NCBI RefSeq assembly: GCF_000514815.1 | Contig: NZ_AZWQ01000025.1 | Span: 1 to 64,000 of the forward strand | Origin: Salinispora fenicalii | Lineage (GTDB): Bacteria; Actinomycetota; Actinomycetes; Mycobacteriales; Micromonosporaceae | DNA length: 64,000 nucleotides | Direction: 5' to 3' | Notes under the pieces: model-generated | Told to the model about the DNA's origin: nothing | Databases searched by the model: none | Seen by the model: the letters and a program-made list of their open reading frames with translations, nothing else | Position numbers and translations under genes: made by a program | Part shown: piece by piece, positions 15,484 to 24,656 of the stretch | Layout: each line of letters starts with the position of its first letter | Position numbering within the stretch: position 1 is the stretch's first letter

Positions 15484-16713
15484 ATGACCTTCGTACCGAA
15501 CTTCGGTGTCGCTCGTACCGAGGATCTCGAGGAGTTGGGCGAGCTGATCGGCAGCCTCTTTCACAGCAGCTTGGACGCCGAGTCACAGGCCGTCCAGCAG
15601 AGCCTCCTGGAGCCCGAGCGCACCCTGGTCGTCCGCGACAACACCGAGCTGGTGGCGACCGCCACCGCCTTCACCCGCGAACTGACCGTACCGGGGGCGC
15701 GCCTGCCCGCAGCGCACGTCAGCATGGTCGCAGTGGCGCCGACGCACCGCCGCCGTGGCCTGCTCACCGAGTTGATGCGGCGACAGCTCCGTGATGTACG
15801 CGATGTCGGCACCGAGCCGGTCGCGCTGCTGTGGGCCAGCGAAGGGCGGATCTACCCACGCTTCGGCTACGGCCTGGCCTGCCAGCAGTTGGTGGTGGAG
15901 TGTGAGACCACCGAGCTACGCCTCCCCGATCCCACCGCCGCTGAAGGTCGCCTCCGCCTGATCAAACCGGCGCACTGCCAGGGCGAGCTGGCCCGGGTTT
16001 ACGACCGGGTTCGGCCCGACCGGCCCGGCTGGTCCAGCCGCAGCGAGGTGTGGTGGAACTATGTCCTGGCCGACCCGGCCGCCCGCCGGGAGGGGGCCAC
16101 CGAACGTCGGGCTCTGCTGCACGAGGGCCCCAACGGCGTCAACGGGTACGCGCTCTTCCGCACCCGCCACGCCTGGGACGCGGTCGGGCCGAAAGCCGTC
16201 ACCATGGTTGACGAGGTGGTGAGCGGCGACCCGGCCGCCAATCTGGCGATGTGGCGCCTGCTGCTCGCCCTCGACCTGACCCGCCGGCTCACGCTACGCG
16301 GCGTACCGCTGGACGACCCGCTGCTGCGGCTGCTCAACGAGCCACGTCGGCTCGACGCGCGGCTGACCGACGCCCTCTGGTTGCGGGTGGTGAATCTGCC
16401 AGCGGCCCTCTCCGCCCGACGGTACGCGACCTCGGTTGACGTGGTGCTGGAGGTCACCGACGACCTACTCGCGGAGAACACTGGCCGGTGGCGGCTCACC
16501 GGCGGGCTGGACGGGGCCAGCTGCGTACCCAGCACCGGGGCGGCCGACCTGGCCTGCGACGTCCGGGCCCTCGGTGAGCTGTACCTGGGCGGGACCGGGC
16601 TGGGCGAGCTAGCGGCGGCCGGTCGGGTTCGGGAACTGCGGCCCGGCGCTCTGGCCGCCACCGGACCGGCCTTCGGTTGGCAGCGGGCTCCCGCTGCCAT
16701 GGAGATCTTCTGA
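15484..16713 (+). CDS. Eis-like GNAT-family N-acetyltransferase
   Basis: A 409-residue protein with the Eis layout: an N-terminal GNAT domain, a second degenerate GNAT domain and a C-terminal sterol-carrier-like domain. The acetyl-CoA loop is VAPTHRRRGLLTELM at about 84-98, and WASEGRIYPRFGYG contains the tyrosine that acts as general acid in Eis. The C-terminus ends in a free carboxylate residue (MEIF), which in Eis takes part in catalysis. Eis proteins acetylate many amine positions of aminoglycosides and some peptides; the natural substrate here is unknown. It is a single gene with its own start, ATG at 15484. Confidence 0.88.
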   Translation: MTFVPNFGVARTEDLEELGELIGSLFHSSLDAESQAVQQSLLEPERTLVVRDNTELVATATAFTRELTVPGARLPAAHVSMVAVAPTHRRRGLLTELMRRQLRDVRDVGTEPVALLWASEGRIYPRFGYGLACQQLVVECETTELRLPDPTAAEGRLRLIKPAHCQGELARVYDRVRPDRPGWSSRSEVWWNYVLADPAARREGATERRALLHEGPNGVNGYALFRTRHAWDAVGPKAVTMVDEVVSGDPAANLAMWRLLLALDLTRRLTLRGVPLDDPLLRLLNEPRRLDARLTDALWLRVVNLPAALSARRYATSVDVVLEVTDDLLAENTGRWRLTGGLDGASCVPSTGAADLACDVRALGELYLGGTGLGELAAAGRVRELRPGALAATGPAFGWQRAPAAMEIF

Positions 16714-16735
16714 CGCCGCGGGGTACGGTCGATTG

Positions 16736-17056
16736 ATGGGTGATATGGAGCGACGACGGCGGCGCCATCGGCAACCCGCTGACCGCGCTGCCGAGAGCCC
16801 GAGCCCGGCCGCCCAGACGGCGGCCGGGGGGCAGAGCGGCGGCCGGCCGCCCCGAGTCCGCCGGGGCAGCGCCGAAGAGAGCGAACGCGGACTGCGGGGC
16901 CTGGTCGGCTCTGGCTCGTCGCAGGTAAGCGTGACCGCGGCGATGCGGGCCCGGGACGCCACCCAACCGACGGAGCAGGACCTGGCGGAGGCGGAGGCTC
17001 GGGTGGTCCTGGTCCGCCGCAACTGGGTTCCGCGCGAGGACCTCCCCCGTCGGTGA
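16736..17056 (+). CDS. small basic protein, function unknown
   Basis: A 106-residue protein that begins MGDMERRRRRHRQPADRA. The first 60 residues are disordered and rich in Arg, Ala, Pro and Ser. The C-terminal part is ordered-looking (SVTAAMRARDATQPTEQDL, ARVVLVRRNWVPREDLP). The last segment looks conserved in type, but no named domain was recognised. It starts 22 bases after the Eis-like gene and may be co-transcribed with it. A TTG one codon upstream is an alternative start. Confidence 0.6.
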   Translation: MGDMERRRRRHRQPADRAAESPSPAAQTAAGGQSGGRPPRVRRGSAEESERGLRGLVGSGSSQVSVTAAMRARDATQPTEQDLAEAEARVVLVRRNWVPREDLPRR

Positions 17057-17066
17057 CCGGCCCGGT

Positions 17067-17534
17067 TTAGGGCAGTTCCGGGAGCTTCCGGGTGCGCTCG
17101 TAGTCGGCCACCTGGTCGATGCGGCGAACGTGACGTTGCTTTTCGGAGAACGGGGTGGTCAGGAACGCCTCGACGATGGCGGTGGCCTCATCGAGGGTGT
17201 GCTGCCGCCCGCCGATCGCGACGATGTTGGCGTTGTTGTGCTCCCGGGCCAGGTGCGCGGTATCGATGCTCCACGCCAGCGCGGCCCGAATACCGTCGAT
17301 CTTGTTCGCGGCGATCTGCTCGCCGTTGCCGGAGCCTCCGATAACCACGCCGAGGCTACCCCGGTCGGCAACCACCCGGTCGCCTGTGTGTAGGCAGAAT
17401 GCCGGGTAGTCGTCGTCCGGGTCGTAGGCGTGCGGGCCGACGTCAACCACGTCATACCCCTCCTTGGCCAGGTGGTTGGCCAAGTGCGCCTTCAGCTCGA
17501 AACCGGCGTGGTCGGATCCCAGGTAGACACGCAT
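17067..17534 (-). CDS. rpiB: ribose-5-phosphate isomerase B
   Basis: A 155-residue LacA/RpiB-family isomerase that interconverts ribose 5-phosphate and ribulose 5-phosphate. The start MRVYLGSDHAGFELK carries the phosphate-binding and catalytic Asp/His region. The loop GGSGNGEQIAANK has Glu72 in place of the Cys base of the enteric enzyme, as in Mycobacterium tuberculosis RpiB, where the equivalent Glu75 is the base. The ATG at 17534 matches the family N-terminus; a 22-codon upstream extension is not protein-like. It converges with the small gene at 16736. Confidence 0.95.
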   Translation of the reverse strand: MRVYLGSDHAGFELKAHLANHLAKEGYDVVDVGPHAYDPDDDYPAFCLHTGDRVVADRGSLGVVIGGSGNGEQIAANKIDGIRAALAWSIDTAHLAREHNNANIVAIGGRQHTLDEATAIVEAFLTTPFSEKQRHVRRIDQVADYERTRKLPELP

Positions 17535-17640
17535 ACCGGCAGTCTGACAGGGCTCGTCTCCGACCGACGCCCGTGGGTCGGTCGGAGACAACTTCCGCAC
17601 AGTCCGGGACGACGTCAGACAGCCCGGGTTGAGTACGCGC

Positions 17641-18855
17641 CTACCTTCCGCCCTGTCCGGGCAGCAACTCGGCGACGACCAGTCCGCCCCGGGCCTTCGG
17701 GGTGAACCAGGTGCTCTTGCGGGGCATCTTCTCCCGCGCCAGGTTCACCGCGACGAAGTCGTCCACGGTCACCGGTGCGACAAGCACGGCCAGCTCGGCG
17801 CGGCCGGCGTCGACCTCACCGGTGAGCCAGCTCGCCGGGTAGTCGCCGCCGACGTAGGTGATCCGCTTGTCGCCCGGGTCCAGCCCCAGCGCGTCCCGCA
17901 GCAGCAACCGCTCGACCAGGGCATGGTCCAGGTTCTCCAGGCGCCCCGCGCCGACCTGGGGCAGGCGTACGGCGTACGCCGTATTGGGGAGCCGGAGGTG
18001 GATGGTGCCGCCGGCTGCCGGAACCTCGACCGGGCCGTCGATCGGCTCGATCTGGGCACCGGCGGCGCGTAGCCGATCCATCAGCTCTTCCGGGCTGGTG
18101 GTGAGCTCGTCAACCAACCGGTTGTACGGGGCGATGGCGACCGAGGCCGGCGTGGTGACCACGGCCAGAAAGCGCGGTAGCCCGCCGGTCTGGGCCGCGA
18201 GACTACGGTGGTTGCCGTCGGCGACGACCAGCTCGCCGCCACCGGCCAACGCGGTCAGCTCATCCTGCTGCTCGCCCGGACCGACCAGCCAGATGGCGTG
18301 CGTCCGCCCGGCCTGGTCGGTGTCGGTCGCGGCCGGCGCCCCGGCCCGGTCGGTCGCCGCCGCGAGGGCGGTGTGTAGCTCGTCGCCCCGGCCGGTCTGG
18401 AGCAGGAGCACCGGCGACAGCAGATGTCCCAGTGCCTCGGCCAAGGCCACCCGCTCGCGCACCTTGGCGATGAAGACATCCTCGTTCCGGATGACCAGAC
18501 CCGGCTCGGCGGCGCTGGTGGAGATCTGGTCGGTATCGACCATGACGAACAGCCCGTACCCCGGCTCCTCCTGCGGCGCGCTGATTCGGTAGAGAACCAC
18601 CACCTGCTCGGCGGGGGTGTAGCTGCCCGCCGCCTTCGCCTCGGCGAGCCGGGCTACCGCCTCCGGGAGCGCTTCGAGAAACGCCTTCCCCTGGCTCTCC
18701 GGGGCCCGGTGCGGCATCTCAATGCCGAGGGCGCTGTGTGGATTCACCGCAATGATCGAGGTGATCTCCGCGTCGTCGGCAAACTCGTCGTAGTTCTGCG
18801 CACCGGTGCCGCCAGTGGTGATCCAGGCCCGGGCGATTGGATGGGCGACCGTCAT
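17641..18855 (-). CDS. DUF1015-family protein
   Basis: A 404-residue soluble protein. Family marks visible are VNPHSALGIE near residue 37, YRISAPQEEPGYGLFV, ELVVADGNHRSLAA at about 229-242, the acidic middle, and the C-terminal MPRKSTWFTPKARGGLVV. DUF1015 proteins are widespread and often lie near serine or D-3-phosphoglycerate metabolism genes; no activity is assigned here. The DGNHR segment replaces the commoner DGHHR. It starts with ATG at 18855 and shares its strand with rpiB, 107 bases further on. Confidence 0.88.
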   Translation of the reverse strand: MTVAHPIARAWITTGGTGAQNYDEFADDAEITSIIAVNPHSALGIEMPHRAPESQGKAFLEALPEAVARLAEAKAAGSYTPAEQVVVLYRISAPQEEPGYGLFVMVDTDQISTSAAEPGLVIRNEDVFIAKVRERVALAEALGHLLSPVLLLQTGRGDELHTALAAATDRAGAPAATDTDQAGRTHAIWLVGPGEQQDELTALAGGGELVVADGNHRSLAAQTGGLPRFLAVVTTPASVAIAPYNRLVDELTTSPEELMDRLRAAGAQIEPIDGPVEVPAAGGTIHLRLPNTAYAVRLPQVGAGRLENLDHALVERLLLRDALGLDPGDKRITYVGGDYPASWLTGEVDAGRAELAVLVAPVTVDDFVAVNLAREKMPRKSTWFTPKARGGLVVAELLPGQGGR

Positions 18856-18977
18856 GTCCGCTGACGCTACCGGTATCGCTCACCTCCGGCGCCCCGGCCC
18901 ACCCGCGGCGCACCGGAGCGACCGGCCGACACCGGCGGCACTGCGGGCCCGGCCATCCGCCCGGGCCCGCCTTACAC

Positions 18978-19601
18978 TCAGTCGAAGATGGGGCCGAGCT
19001 CGCGGGAGCGCTTGAGTTCGAAGAACCCCGGCGTGCCGGCGACCAGCAGAACGCCGTCCCAGAGCCGGCCGGCCGCCTCGCCTCGGGGAGCCGGGGTCAC
19101 GACCGGGCCGAAGAAGGCGACCGGGTTCCCGTCCGGGCCCGGGGCATGAATGACAGGGGTACCAACGTCGGTGCCGACCGGCCGCATACCCGCCTCATGA
19201 CTGGCGCGCAGCGCTCCGTCGTACTCGGCGCTGTCAGCCGCCCCAGCCAGCTCCGGATCCAGTCCGGCGTCGGTCAGGGCAGCGGTGAACAGCTCCCCGG
19301 ATAGCTGCTCGGACTGTAGATGGATCCGGTTACCCAACGCGGTGTACAGGTCCCGCAGCACCCCGGTGCCGTACCGCTGCTCGGCGGCGATACAGACCCG
19401 AACCGGGCCCCACCCGGACTTCATCAGCGCCTGGTACTCCGCGGGCAGGTCCCGGCCTTCGTTGAGAACAGACAGGCTCATCACGTGGAAGCGGATGTCC
19501 ACGGCCCGGACCTGCTCAACCTCCAGCAGCCAACGAGAGGTGATCCACGCCCATGGGCAGATCGGGTCGAACCACATGTCGACGGCGACACGCTCACTCA
19601 C
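18978..19601 (-). CDS. DsbA-family protein (mycothiol-dependent reductase type)
   Basis: A 207-residue thioredoxin-fold protein close to Rv2466c of Mycobacterium tuberculosis, a mycothiol-linked nitroreductase. The active-site segment is FDPICPWAW, so Cys15 is kept but the second cysteine of CPWC is Ala18; a monothiol mechanism through mycothiol is therefore implied. [11 protein letters not shown] and the [20 protein letters not shown] cis-proline region are well kept. No signal peptide is present, so it is cytoplasmic. It is divergent from pepN with a 205-base intergenic region. Confidence 0.85.
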   Translation of the reverse strand: MSERVAVDMWFDPICPWAWITSRWLLEVEQVRAVDIRFHVMSLSVLNEGRDLPAEYQALMKSGWGPVRVCIAAEQRYGTGVLRDLYTALGNRIHLQSEQLSGELFTAALTDAGLDPELAGAADSAEYDGALRASHEAGMRPVGTDVGTPVIHAPGPDGNPVAFFGPVVTPAPRGEAAGRLWDGVLLVAGTPGFFELKRSRELGPIFD

Positions 19602-19806
19602 AGTGAAGTCCCTTCACGACAGGTGCGCCGGTTCTCGGCGCCTGCACCTGATCTTCGCCCCAAGTACCCAGCTACAACACGGAAATGAGACCGTGACCTG
19701 GCCCACCCGCCGACCCGGGTGCGTGTAAGACTCGACTCGCGCGACCGCTACGAGCGGTTGCCCGACGACGCCGCGTCCGCGGCGAGACGAGAGATGGAGA
19801 CGAACA

Positions 19807-22362
19807 GTGCCGGGAGTGCGCAACCTGACGCAGGCGGAGGCCACCGAGCGAAGCCGGCTACTCGACGTGACCGGGTACGACATCAACCTGGACTTGTCGA
19901 GCGCTGTGCAGGCCGAGGGTCACACGTTCCGGTCCCGGACCGAAGTCCGGTTCCAGTGCAGTGAGCCGGGTGTGAGTACCTTTATCGAGGTCGCCGCGCA
20001 GTCGGTACGGTCGGCCACCCTCAACGGCACCCCGCTGGAGCTGGGCGGCTGGTCGGCGGAGGAGGGGCTCACCCTGCCCGACCTGGCCGCCGAGAACACG
20101 CTCGTGGTGGACGCGGACTTCGCGTACTCCAACAGTGGTCAGGGGCTACACCGCACGGTGGATCCGGTCGACGGCGAGACCTACCTCTACAGCCAGTTCG
20201 AGACCGCAGACGCGCAACGGGTCTACGCGGCCTTCGACCAACCGGACCTGAAGAGTGTCTACACCTGGCACGCCACCGTGCCGGAGCACTGGAAGGTCGT
20301 CTCCAACATGCCCGTGGAGCGGGAGGAGCCGGCCGGCGAGAGTCTCAAGACGGTCCACTTCGCGGAGTCGGTGCGGATGAGCACCTACATCACCGCGCTC
20401 TGCGCGGGGCCCTACCACGAGGCGCGGGACAGCCACGACGGCATCGACCTGGGCGTCTTCGTCCGGGCGTCGATGGCGCAGTACCTGGACGCCGACGATC
20501 TCTTCCTGATCACGAAGCAGGGCTTCGACTTCTTCCACGCCCAGTTCGACATTCGGTACCCGCTGCCCAAGTACGACCAGCTCTGGGTGCCGGACTTCAA
20601 CGCGGGCGCGATGGAGAACTTCGGCTGTGTCACGCACGCCGAGTCGGCGTACATCTTCCGGTCGCAGGTCACCGACTTCGAGTACGAGCAGCGCGCCAAC
20701 ACGATCCTGCACGAGCTGGCGCACATGTGGTTCGGTGACCTGGTCACCATGCGCTGGTGGAACGACCTCTGGCTGAACGAGTCATTCGCCGAGTGGGCCA
20801 GCCACTGGTGCAACACCCACGCGACCCGCTTCTCCGAGGCGTGGACCACCTTCCTGTCCCTGCGGAAGAACTGGGGCTACCGGCAGGACCAGCTCTCCTC
20901 CACCCACCCGGTCTACTGCGAGATGCCGGACCTGGAGGCGGTCGAGGTCAACTTCGACGGGATCACGTACGCCAAGGGTGCGAGCGTGCTCAAGCAGCTC
21001 GTCGCGTACGTGGGCGAGGAGCCGTTCGTGGCCGGGCTCCGGTCGTACTTCCGCAAGCACGCCTGGGGTAACGCCACCTTCGACGACCTGCTCTCCGAGT
21101 TGGAGGCGGCCTCCGGGCGAGAGCTGCGCAAGTTCGCCGCCCAGTGGCTGGAGACCGCCCAGGTGAACACGCTGCGCCCGGAGGTGACGATCGGCGCCGA
21201 CGGCAGCTACCAGCGGGTCGTGGTCCGCCAGGAGGCGCCGGCCGACCACCCGACCCTGCGTACCCACCGAATCGGGGTGGGCCTCTACGACCGCACCGAT
21301 GGCCGGCTGGTCCGCCGCGAACGGCTGGAAGTTGACGTCGTCGGTGAGACGACCGAGCTGACCGAGCTGGCCGGGGTTCCCGCCGCGGACGTGCTGCTGC
21401 TCAACGACGACGACTTGACCTACACCAAGCTGCGGCTCGACGAGCGGTCAATGGCCACCGTGGTGCAGCACATCAGCGGCTTCGAGTCGTCGCTGGCGCG
21501 GGCGCTGTGCTGGACTGCCGCGTGGGACATGATCCGCGACGCTGAGCTGGCCGCCCGGGACTACGTGGCGCTGGTGCTCGCCGGCCTCCCCGCCGAGGCC
21601 GACATCAACCTGGTCACCGCCACCCTGCGGCAGGTCACCACCGCGCTCACCTTCTACGCTGACCCAACGTGGGCACCGAGCGGCTGGGCCGACCTGGCTC
21701 GGACCGCGAAGACCGCCCTCGCCGCCGCCAAGCCGGGCAGCGGCTTCCAGCTCGCCTGGGCTCGGGCGTACGCCTCCGCCAGCCGGTCGGCTGAGGACCT
21801 GGCGACGTTGCGCGGCTGGCTGGAGGGGAACGACGTGCCGTCCGGGCTGCGCATGGACACCGAGCTGCGGTGGACGGTACTTACCGCGCTGGTGGCCAAC
21901 GGCGCGGCCGGCCCCGACGACATCGAGGCGGAGCTGGCCACCGACCGCACCGCCAGCGGCGAGCGGGAAGCCGCGTACGCGCACGCGCTCGTGCCGACGC
22001 CGGAGAACAAGGCAGCCGTCTGGGCCCGGTTGACCGGTCCGGAGCCGCTGCCGAACTGGCGGCACCGCGCACTGTTGCGGGGCTTCGCCCACCCGACGCA
22101 GGTCGAGCTGGTCCGCCCCTACCGGGAGCGGTACTTCGCCACCATCGCGCAGGTCTGGGCCAGCCGGGACAGTGAGCCGGCGCAGGAGTTCGCCCTGCTG
22201 GCGTACCCGGCGTACCTGGTTGAGGAGGAGACCGTGGCGGCGACCGACGGGTGGCTGGCTGGCGAGGGCCAACCGGCACCGCTGCGGCGGCTGGTCGCCG
22301 AGGGCCGCGATGGCGTCGTCCGGGCCCTCAAGGCCCGGGCGCGGGACGCCCGAAGCGGCTGA
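19807..22362 (+). CDS. pepN: aminopeptidase N (M1 family zinc peptidase)
   Basis: An 851-residue cytoplasmic metallopeptidase that removes N-terminal residues from peptides. The substrate anchor GAMEN is at 267-271. The zinc site HELAH at 302-306 (His302, Glu303 as base, His306) is completed by Glu325 in WLNESFAEW. The downstream catalytic Tyr region and the C-terminal ERAP1-like helical domain complete the usual length. The start is GTG at 19807. In actinobacteria this gene is commonly near the DUF5130 and ctaJ genes, as seen just downstream on the other strand. Confidence 0.96.
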   Translation: MPGVRNLTQAEATERSRLLDVTGYDINLDLSSAVQAEGHTFRSRTEVRFQCSEPGVSTFIEVAAQSVRSATLNGTPLELGGWSAEEGLTLPDLAAENTLVVDADFAYSNSGQGLHRTVDPVDGETYLYSQFETADAQRVYAAFDQPDLKSVYTWHATVPEHWKVVSNMPVEREEPAGESLKTVHFAESVRMSTYITALCAGPYHEARDSHDGIDLGVFVRASMAQYLDADDLFLITKQGFDFFHAQFDIRYPLPKYDQLWVPDFNAGAMENFGCVTHAESAYIFRSQVTDFEYEQRANTILHELAHMWFGDLVTMRWWNDLWLNESFAEWASHWCNTHATRFSEAWTTFLSLRKNWGYRQDQLSSTHPVYCEMPDLEAVEVNFDGITYAKGASVLKQLVAYVGEEPFVAGLRSYFRKHAWGNATFDDLLSELEAASGRELRKFAAQWLETAQVNTLRPEVTIGADGSYQRVVVRQEAPADHPTLRTHRIGVGLYDRTDGRLVRRERLEVDVVGETTELTELAGVPAADVLLLNDDDLTYTKLRLDERSMATVVQHISGFESSLARALCWTAAWDMIRDAELAARDYVALVLAGLPAEADINLVTATLRQVTTALTFYADPTWAPSGWADLARTAKTALAAAKPGSGFQLAWARAYASASRSAEDLATLRGWLEGNDVPSGLRMDTELRWTVLTALVANGAAGPDDIEAELATDRTASGEREAAYAHALVPTPENKAAVWARLTGPEPLPNWRHRALLRGFAHPTQVELVRPYRERYFATIAQVWASRDSEPAQEFALLAYPAYLVEEETVAATDGWLAGEGQPAPLRRLVAEGRDGVVRALKARARDARSG

Positions 22363-22431
22363 CATGCGTCGGCCCGGGGTCGGTGCGGAGCGTTCGCCCA
22401 CACCGGCCCCGGGCCGAGTGCTTGCTGGGGG

Positions 22432-22845
22432 TCAGCAGCCCTTACCGGCGTGGCTGGCCAGCTGGTCGAGGCCGGTGACGATGCCACCGGTCAGGTCACC
22501 GCCACCGAAGGCCGCCACCATCGACAGCGCGGCGAGCCGCGCGTACGTGTCCGGGATGCGCCGGCGGGCGTGCTGGCCGGTGACGATCTCCAGCTGCCGC
22601 TGGTTCGGCGAGATCGCGATCAGGACCGACCGGTCGGGGTCGGCGAGCTGGCGGTGCCGCCGCTCGGCGTCTTCCCGGACCGGCTCCTCGAGGCCACCGA
22701 CGAAGATCGAGAAGGTCAGCCCGGTGCTCTGGTCGGCCAGGCGCATGGCCTCATCAACCCGGAGCAGCTGGCGGGTCGAGAACGGGCCGTCCAGCTCCGG
22801 CGGGGCCGCCGTCTCAGACGACGACTGCAGCTCACCAACGGTCAC
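22432..22845 (-). CDS. DUF5130 / TPM-like domain protein
   Basis: A 137-residue protein related to the TPM (Psb32/YgcG-like) fold: FSTRQLLRVDEAMRLADQST, FSIFVGGLEEP, then DRSVLIAISPNQRQLEIVTG, a strand-rich core ending in GGGDLTGGIVTGLDQL. The actinobacterial DUF5130 family keeps this layout. GTG at 22845 follows GGAGGCGCAA and gives VTVGELQ; a GTG six codons upstream is an alternative. The gene overlaps the end of ctaJ by 14 bases, so the two are coupled. Its function is unknown. Confidence 0.75.
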   Translation of the reverse strand: MTVGELQSSSETAAPPELDGPFSTRQLLRVDEAMRLADQSTGLTFSIFVGGLEEPVREDAERRHRQLADPDRSVLIAISPNQRQLEIVTGQHARRRIPDTYARLAALSMVAAFGGGDLTGGIVTGLDQLASHAGKGC

Positions 22846-23143
22846 TTGCGCCTCCGGTTCCACCGGCCGGCGCCTTCTGGCCGGCCTGCTCCTGCTTACG
22901 GCCCGACAGCGCGGGCGCCTGGGCGCCGGCGGCCAGTGCGGTGCCCGCCGAGTCGGCCAGCTCCTCCGGACTACTCAGGAACCAGACCGGAGTGAAGTCA
23001 AAGGGCCGGCCCGGCCGGTAGCGCTTGCCACCGCCACCTGCGCCGCGGCTGCTGGCGGCGTAGACCACACCAGCGATTATCAGCGCTGCTACCGCCGGGA
23101 TTCCGACGAAGACCAGCAACGTATCGGTTACAGACAATCCCAA
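22832..23143 (-). CDS. ctaJ: aa3-type cytochrome oxidase subunit CtaJ
   Basis: A 103-residue single-pass membrane protein. The N-terminal helix (VTDTLLVFVGIPAVAALIIAG, read from residue 5) is followed by a cytoplasmic segment KRYRPGRPFDFTPVWFLS. That RPG-x-PF-x-x-x-PVWFL pattern is what marks CtaJ, an accessory subunit seen in actinobacterial III2IV2 respiratory supercomplexes. The tail is disordered and Ala/Gly-rich. The gene order CtaJ, DUF5130 and nearby PepN matches Mycobacterium smegmatis as I recall it. The other oxidase genes are not in this window. Confidence 0.8.
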   Translation of the reverse strand: MGLSVTDTLLVFVGIPAVAALIIAGVVYAASSRGAGGGGKRYRPGRPFDFTPVWFLSSPEELADSAGTALAAGAQAPALSGRKQEQAGQKAPAGGTGGASDRW

Positions 23144-23189
23144 CGCCCCCAGGCGAAAGAGAGACCAGGAATCCGGGTCGGGTGGACAG

Positions 23190-24656
23190 TCATGCGGACG
23201 ATTCCCCGACTCCGCTTGTGGTATTCACGTTAGCGGAGTCAACCGCCCGCCAGATTGCGGGGTGGCGATCCCACCCCCCACTGAGCTGCTCCAGCTGGGC
23301 CGCGGTGGCGAGTAGCCGCGCGTCGTCGCCCTGCCGGCCGCTGAGAAGGACGCCGACCGGTAGCCCATCGGCGGTGGCACCCACCGGGAGCGACACCGAG
23401 GGGTCACCCGTGACGTTGAAGATTGCACAAAACGGCGAGAAGCGCCGTTGACGCTCGAAGTCGTCCGCTGGGTTACGAACGTCGGTAAACCAGCCCACTG
23501 GTGCCTGCGGTGCGGCGAGGGTGGGACAGAGCAGCAGATCGCAGCCGACGGTCCGGCGTATCCCGAGCCGGACCTGCGCCTGAAGCTCGCCGAGCGTGGC
23601 GGTCAGACTGGCAGCAGAGATCGATGCCCCACGCTCCCGCAGCAACCGGGTCAACGGCAGCAGCTGACTCTCCCGCTCGGGCGGCACCGGGGCGAGCGCG
23701 AGCACGTACCAGACGATCTCGAACAGCGGCCATGCTGTCGGCGTCAGCGGCGGTGGCACCTCGACCACCTCATGACCAGCGGCGGTGAGCAGGTCGGTGG
23801 CCTGGTCCACGGCGGCGACGCAGTCCGGGTGCACCGGCTCGTCGGCGAGCATCGGGGTGGTGAAGCGGCCGATCCGCAGCCGGCCCGGTGTGGCACTCCG
23901 GGCCGTCGCGAGCCAGCCACCGACCGGCGGTGGCGGCGCCAGGTAGGGCTCGCCGGGAACCGGCTGAGCCAACACGTCAAGCAACGCGGCCACGTCGGCC
24001 ACGGTCCGCCCGATCGGGCCGCTGGTCGGCAGGCCGTACGCACCGAAGCCGATCGGGCCGCCGGAGACCACCCCGCGGCTGGGCTTGTAGCCAACCAACC
24101 CGCACAGCGATGCCGGGATACGCAGCGAGCCGCCGCCGTCGGAGCCCTGGGCCACCGGAATGAGACCGGCCGCCACCGCGGCTGCCGCGCCACCGCTGGA
24201 GCCGCCCGCGGTGTAGGCGAGATCCCACGGGTTACGGGCCGGCGGGGCGACCCGCCCTTCGGAGTAGAGCGAGCAGCCCAGCTCGGAGGTGGTGGTCTTG
24301 CCGAGGCTGATCAGGCCAGCGTCCCGGATGAAACGAACCACGTCCGCGTCAACCGGCGGTACGAAGTCGGCGAAGGCCGCGGAGCCGAAGGTCGTGCGGA
24401 CACCGGCGGTGAGGGTCAGGTCCTTGATCGCCGTCGGCACGCCGTGCAATGGCCCCCGGGCCGTGCTCGGAACGGCGTCAGCCGCGTCAGCGGCAGCGAG
24501 AGCCGCCTCCGGGGTGACGGTGACGAACGCACCGACGGTGTCACCGAGCTCCGCCACCCGGGTCAGGTGGTGTTCGACCAGTTCCCGGCTGGTCCGCTCG
24601 CCGCTGGCGATCACGGCGGCCTGCTCCAGCGCGGTCAGATCGTGCAACTCGTTCAT
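23190..24656 (-). CDS. amidase-signature family hydrolase, last gene of the kynurenine operon
   Basis: A 488-residue amidase. The Ser-cisSer-Lys triad is complete: Lys78 (GVPTAIKDLTL), Ser153 in TAGGSSGG, and nucleophile Ser177 in GSDGGGSLRIP. Length suits a single-domain amidase, without the GatA partner genes nearby. Its ATG overlaps the stop of the ACMS decarboxylase gene by four bases, so it belongs to the operon. The pathway needs an N-formylkynurenine formamidase and none of the usual KynB type is present in the operon, so this enzyme is a candidate for that step. That role is an inference. Confidence 0.85.
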   Translation of the reverse strand: MNELHDLTALEQAAVIASGERTSRELVEHHLTRVAELGDTVGAFVTVTPEAALAAADAADAVPSTARGPLHGVPTAIKDLTLTAGVRTTFGSAAFADFVPPVDADVVRFIRDAGLISLGKTTTSELGCSLYSEGRVAPPARNPWDLAYTAGGSSGGAAAAVAAGLIPVAQGSDGGGSLRIPASLCGLVGYKPSRGVVSGGPIGFGAYGLPTSGPIGRTVADVAALLDVLAQPVPGEPYLAPPPPVGGWLATARSATPGRLRIGRFTTPMLADEPVHPDCVAAVDQATDLLTAAGHEVVEVPPPLTPTAWPLFEIVWYVLALAPVPPERESQLLPLTRLLRERGASISAASLTATLGELQAQVRLGIRRTVGCDLLLCPTLAAPQAPVGWFTDVRNPADDFERQRRFSPFCAIFNVTGDPSVSLPVGATADGLPVGVLLSGRQGDDARLLATAAQLEQLSGGWDRHPAIWRAVDSANVNTTSGVGESSA

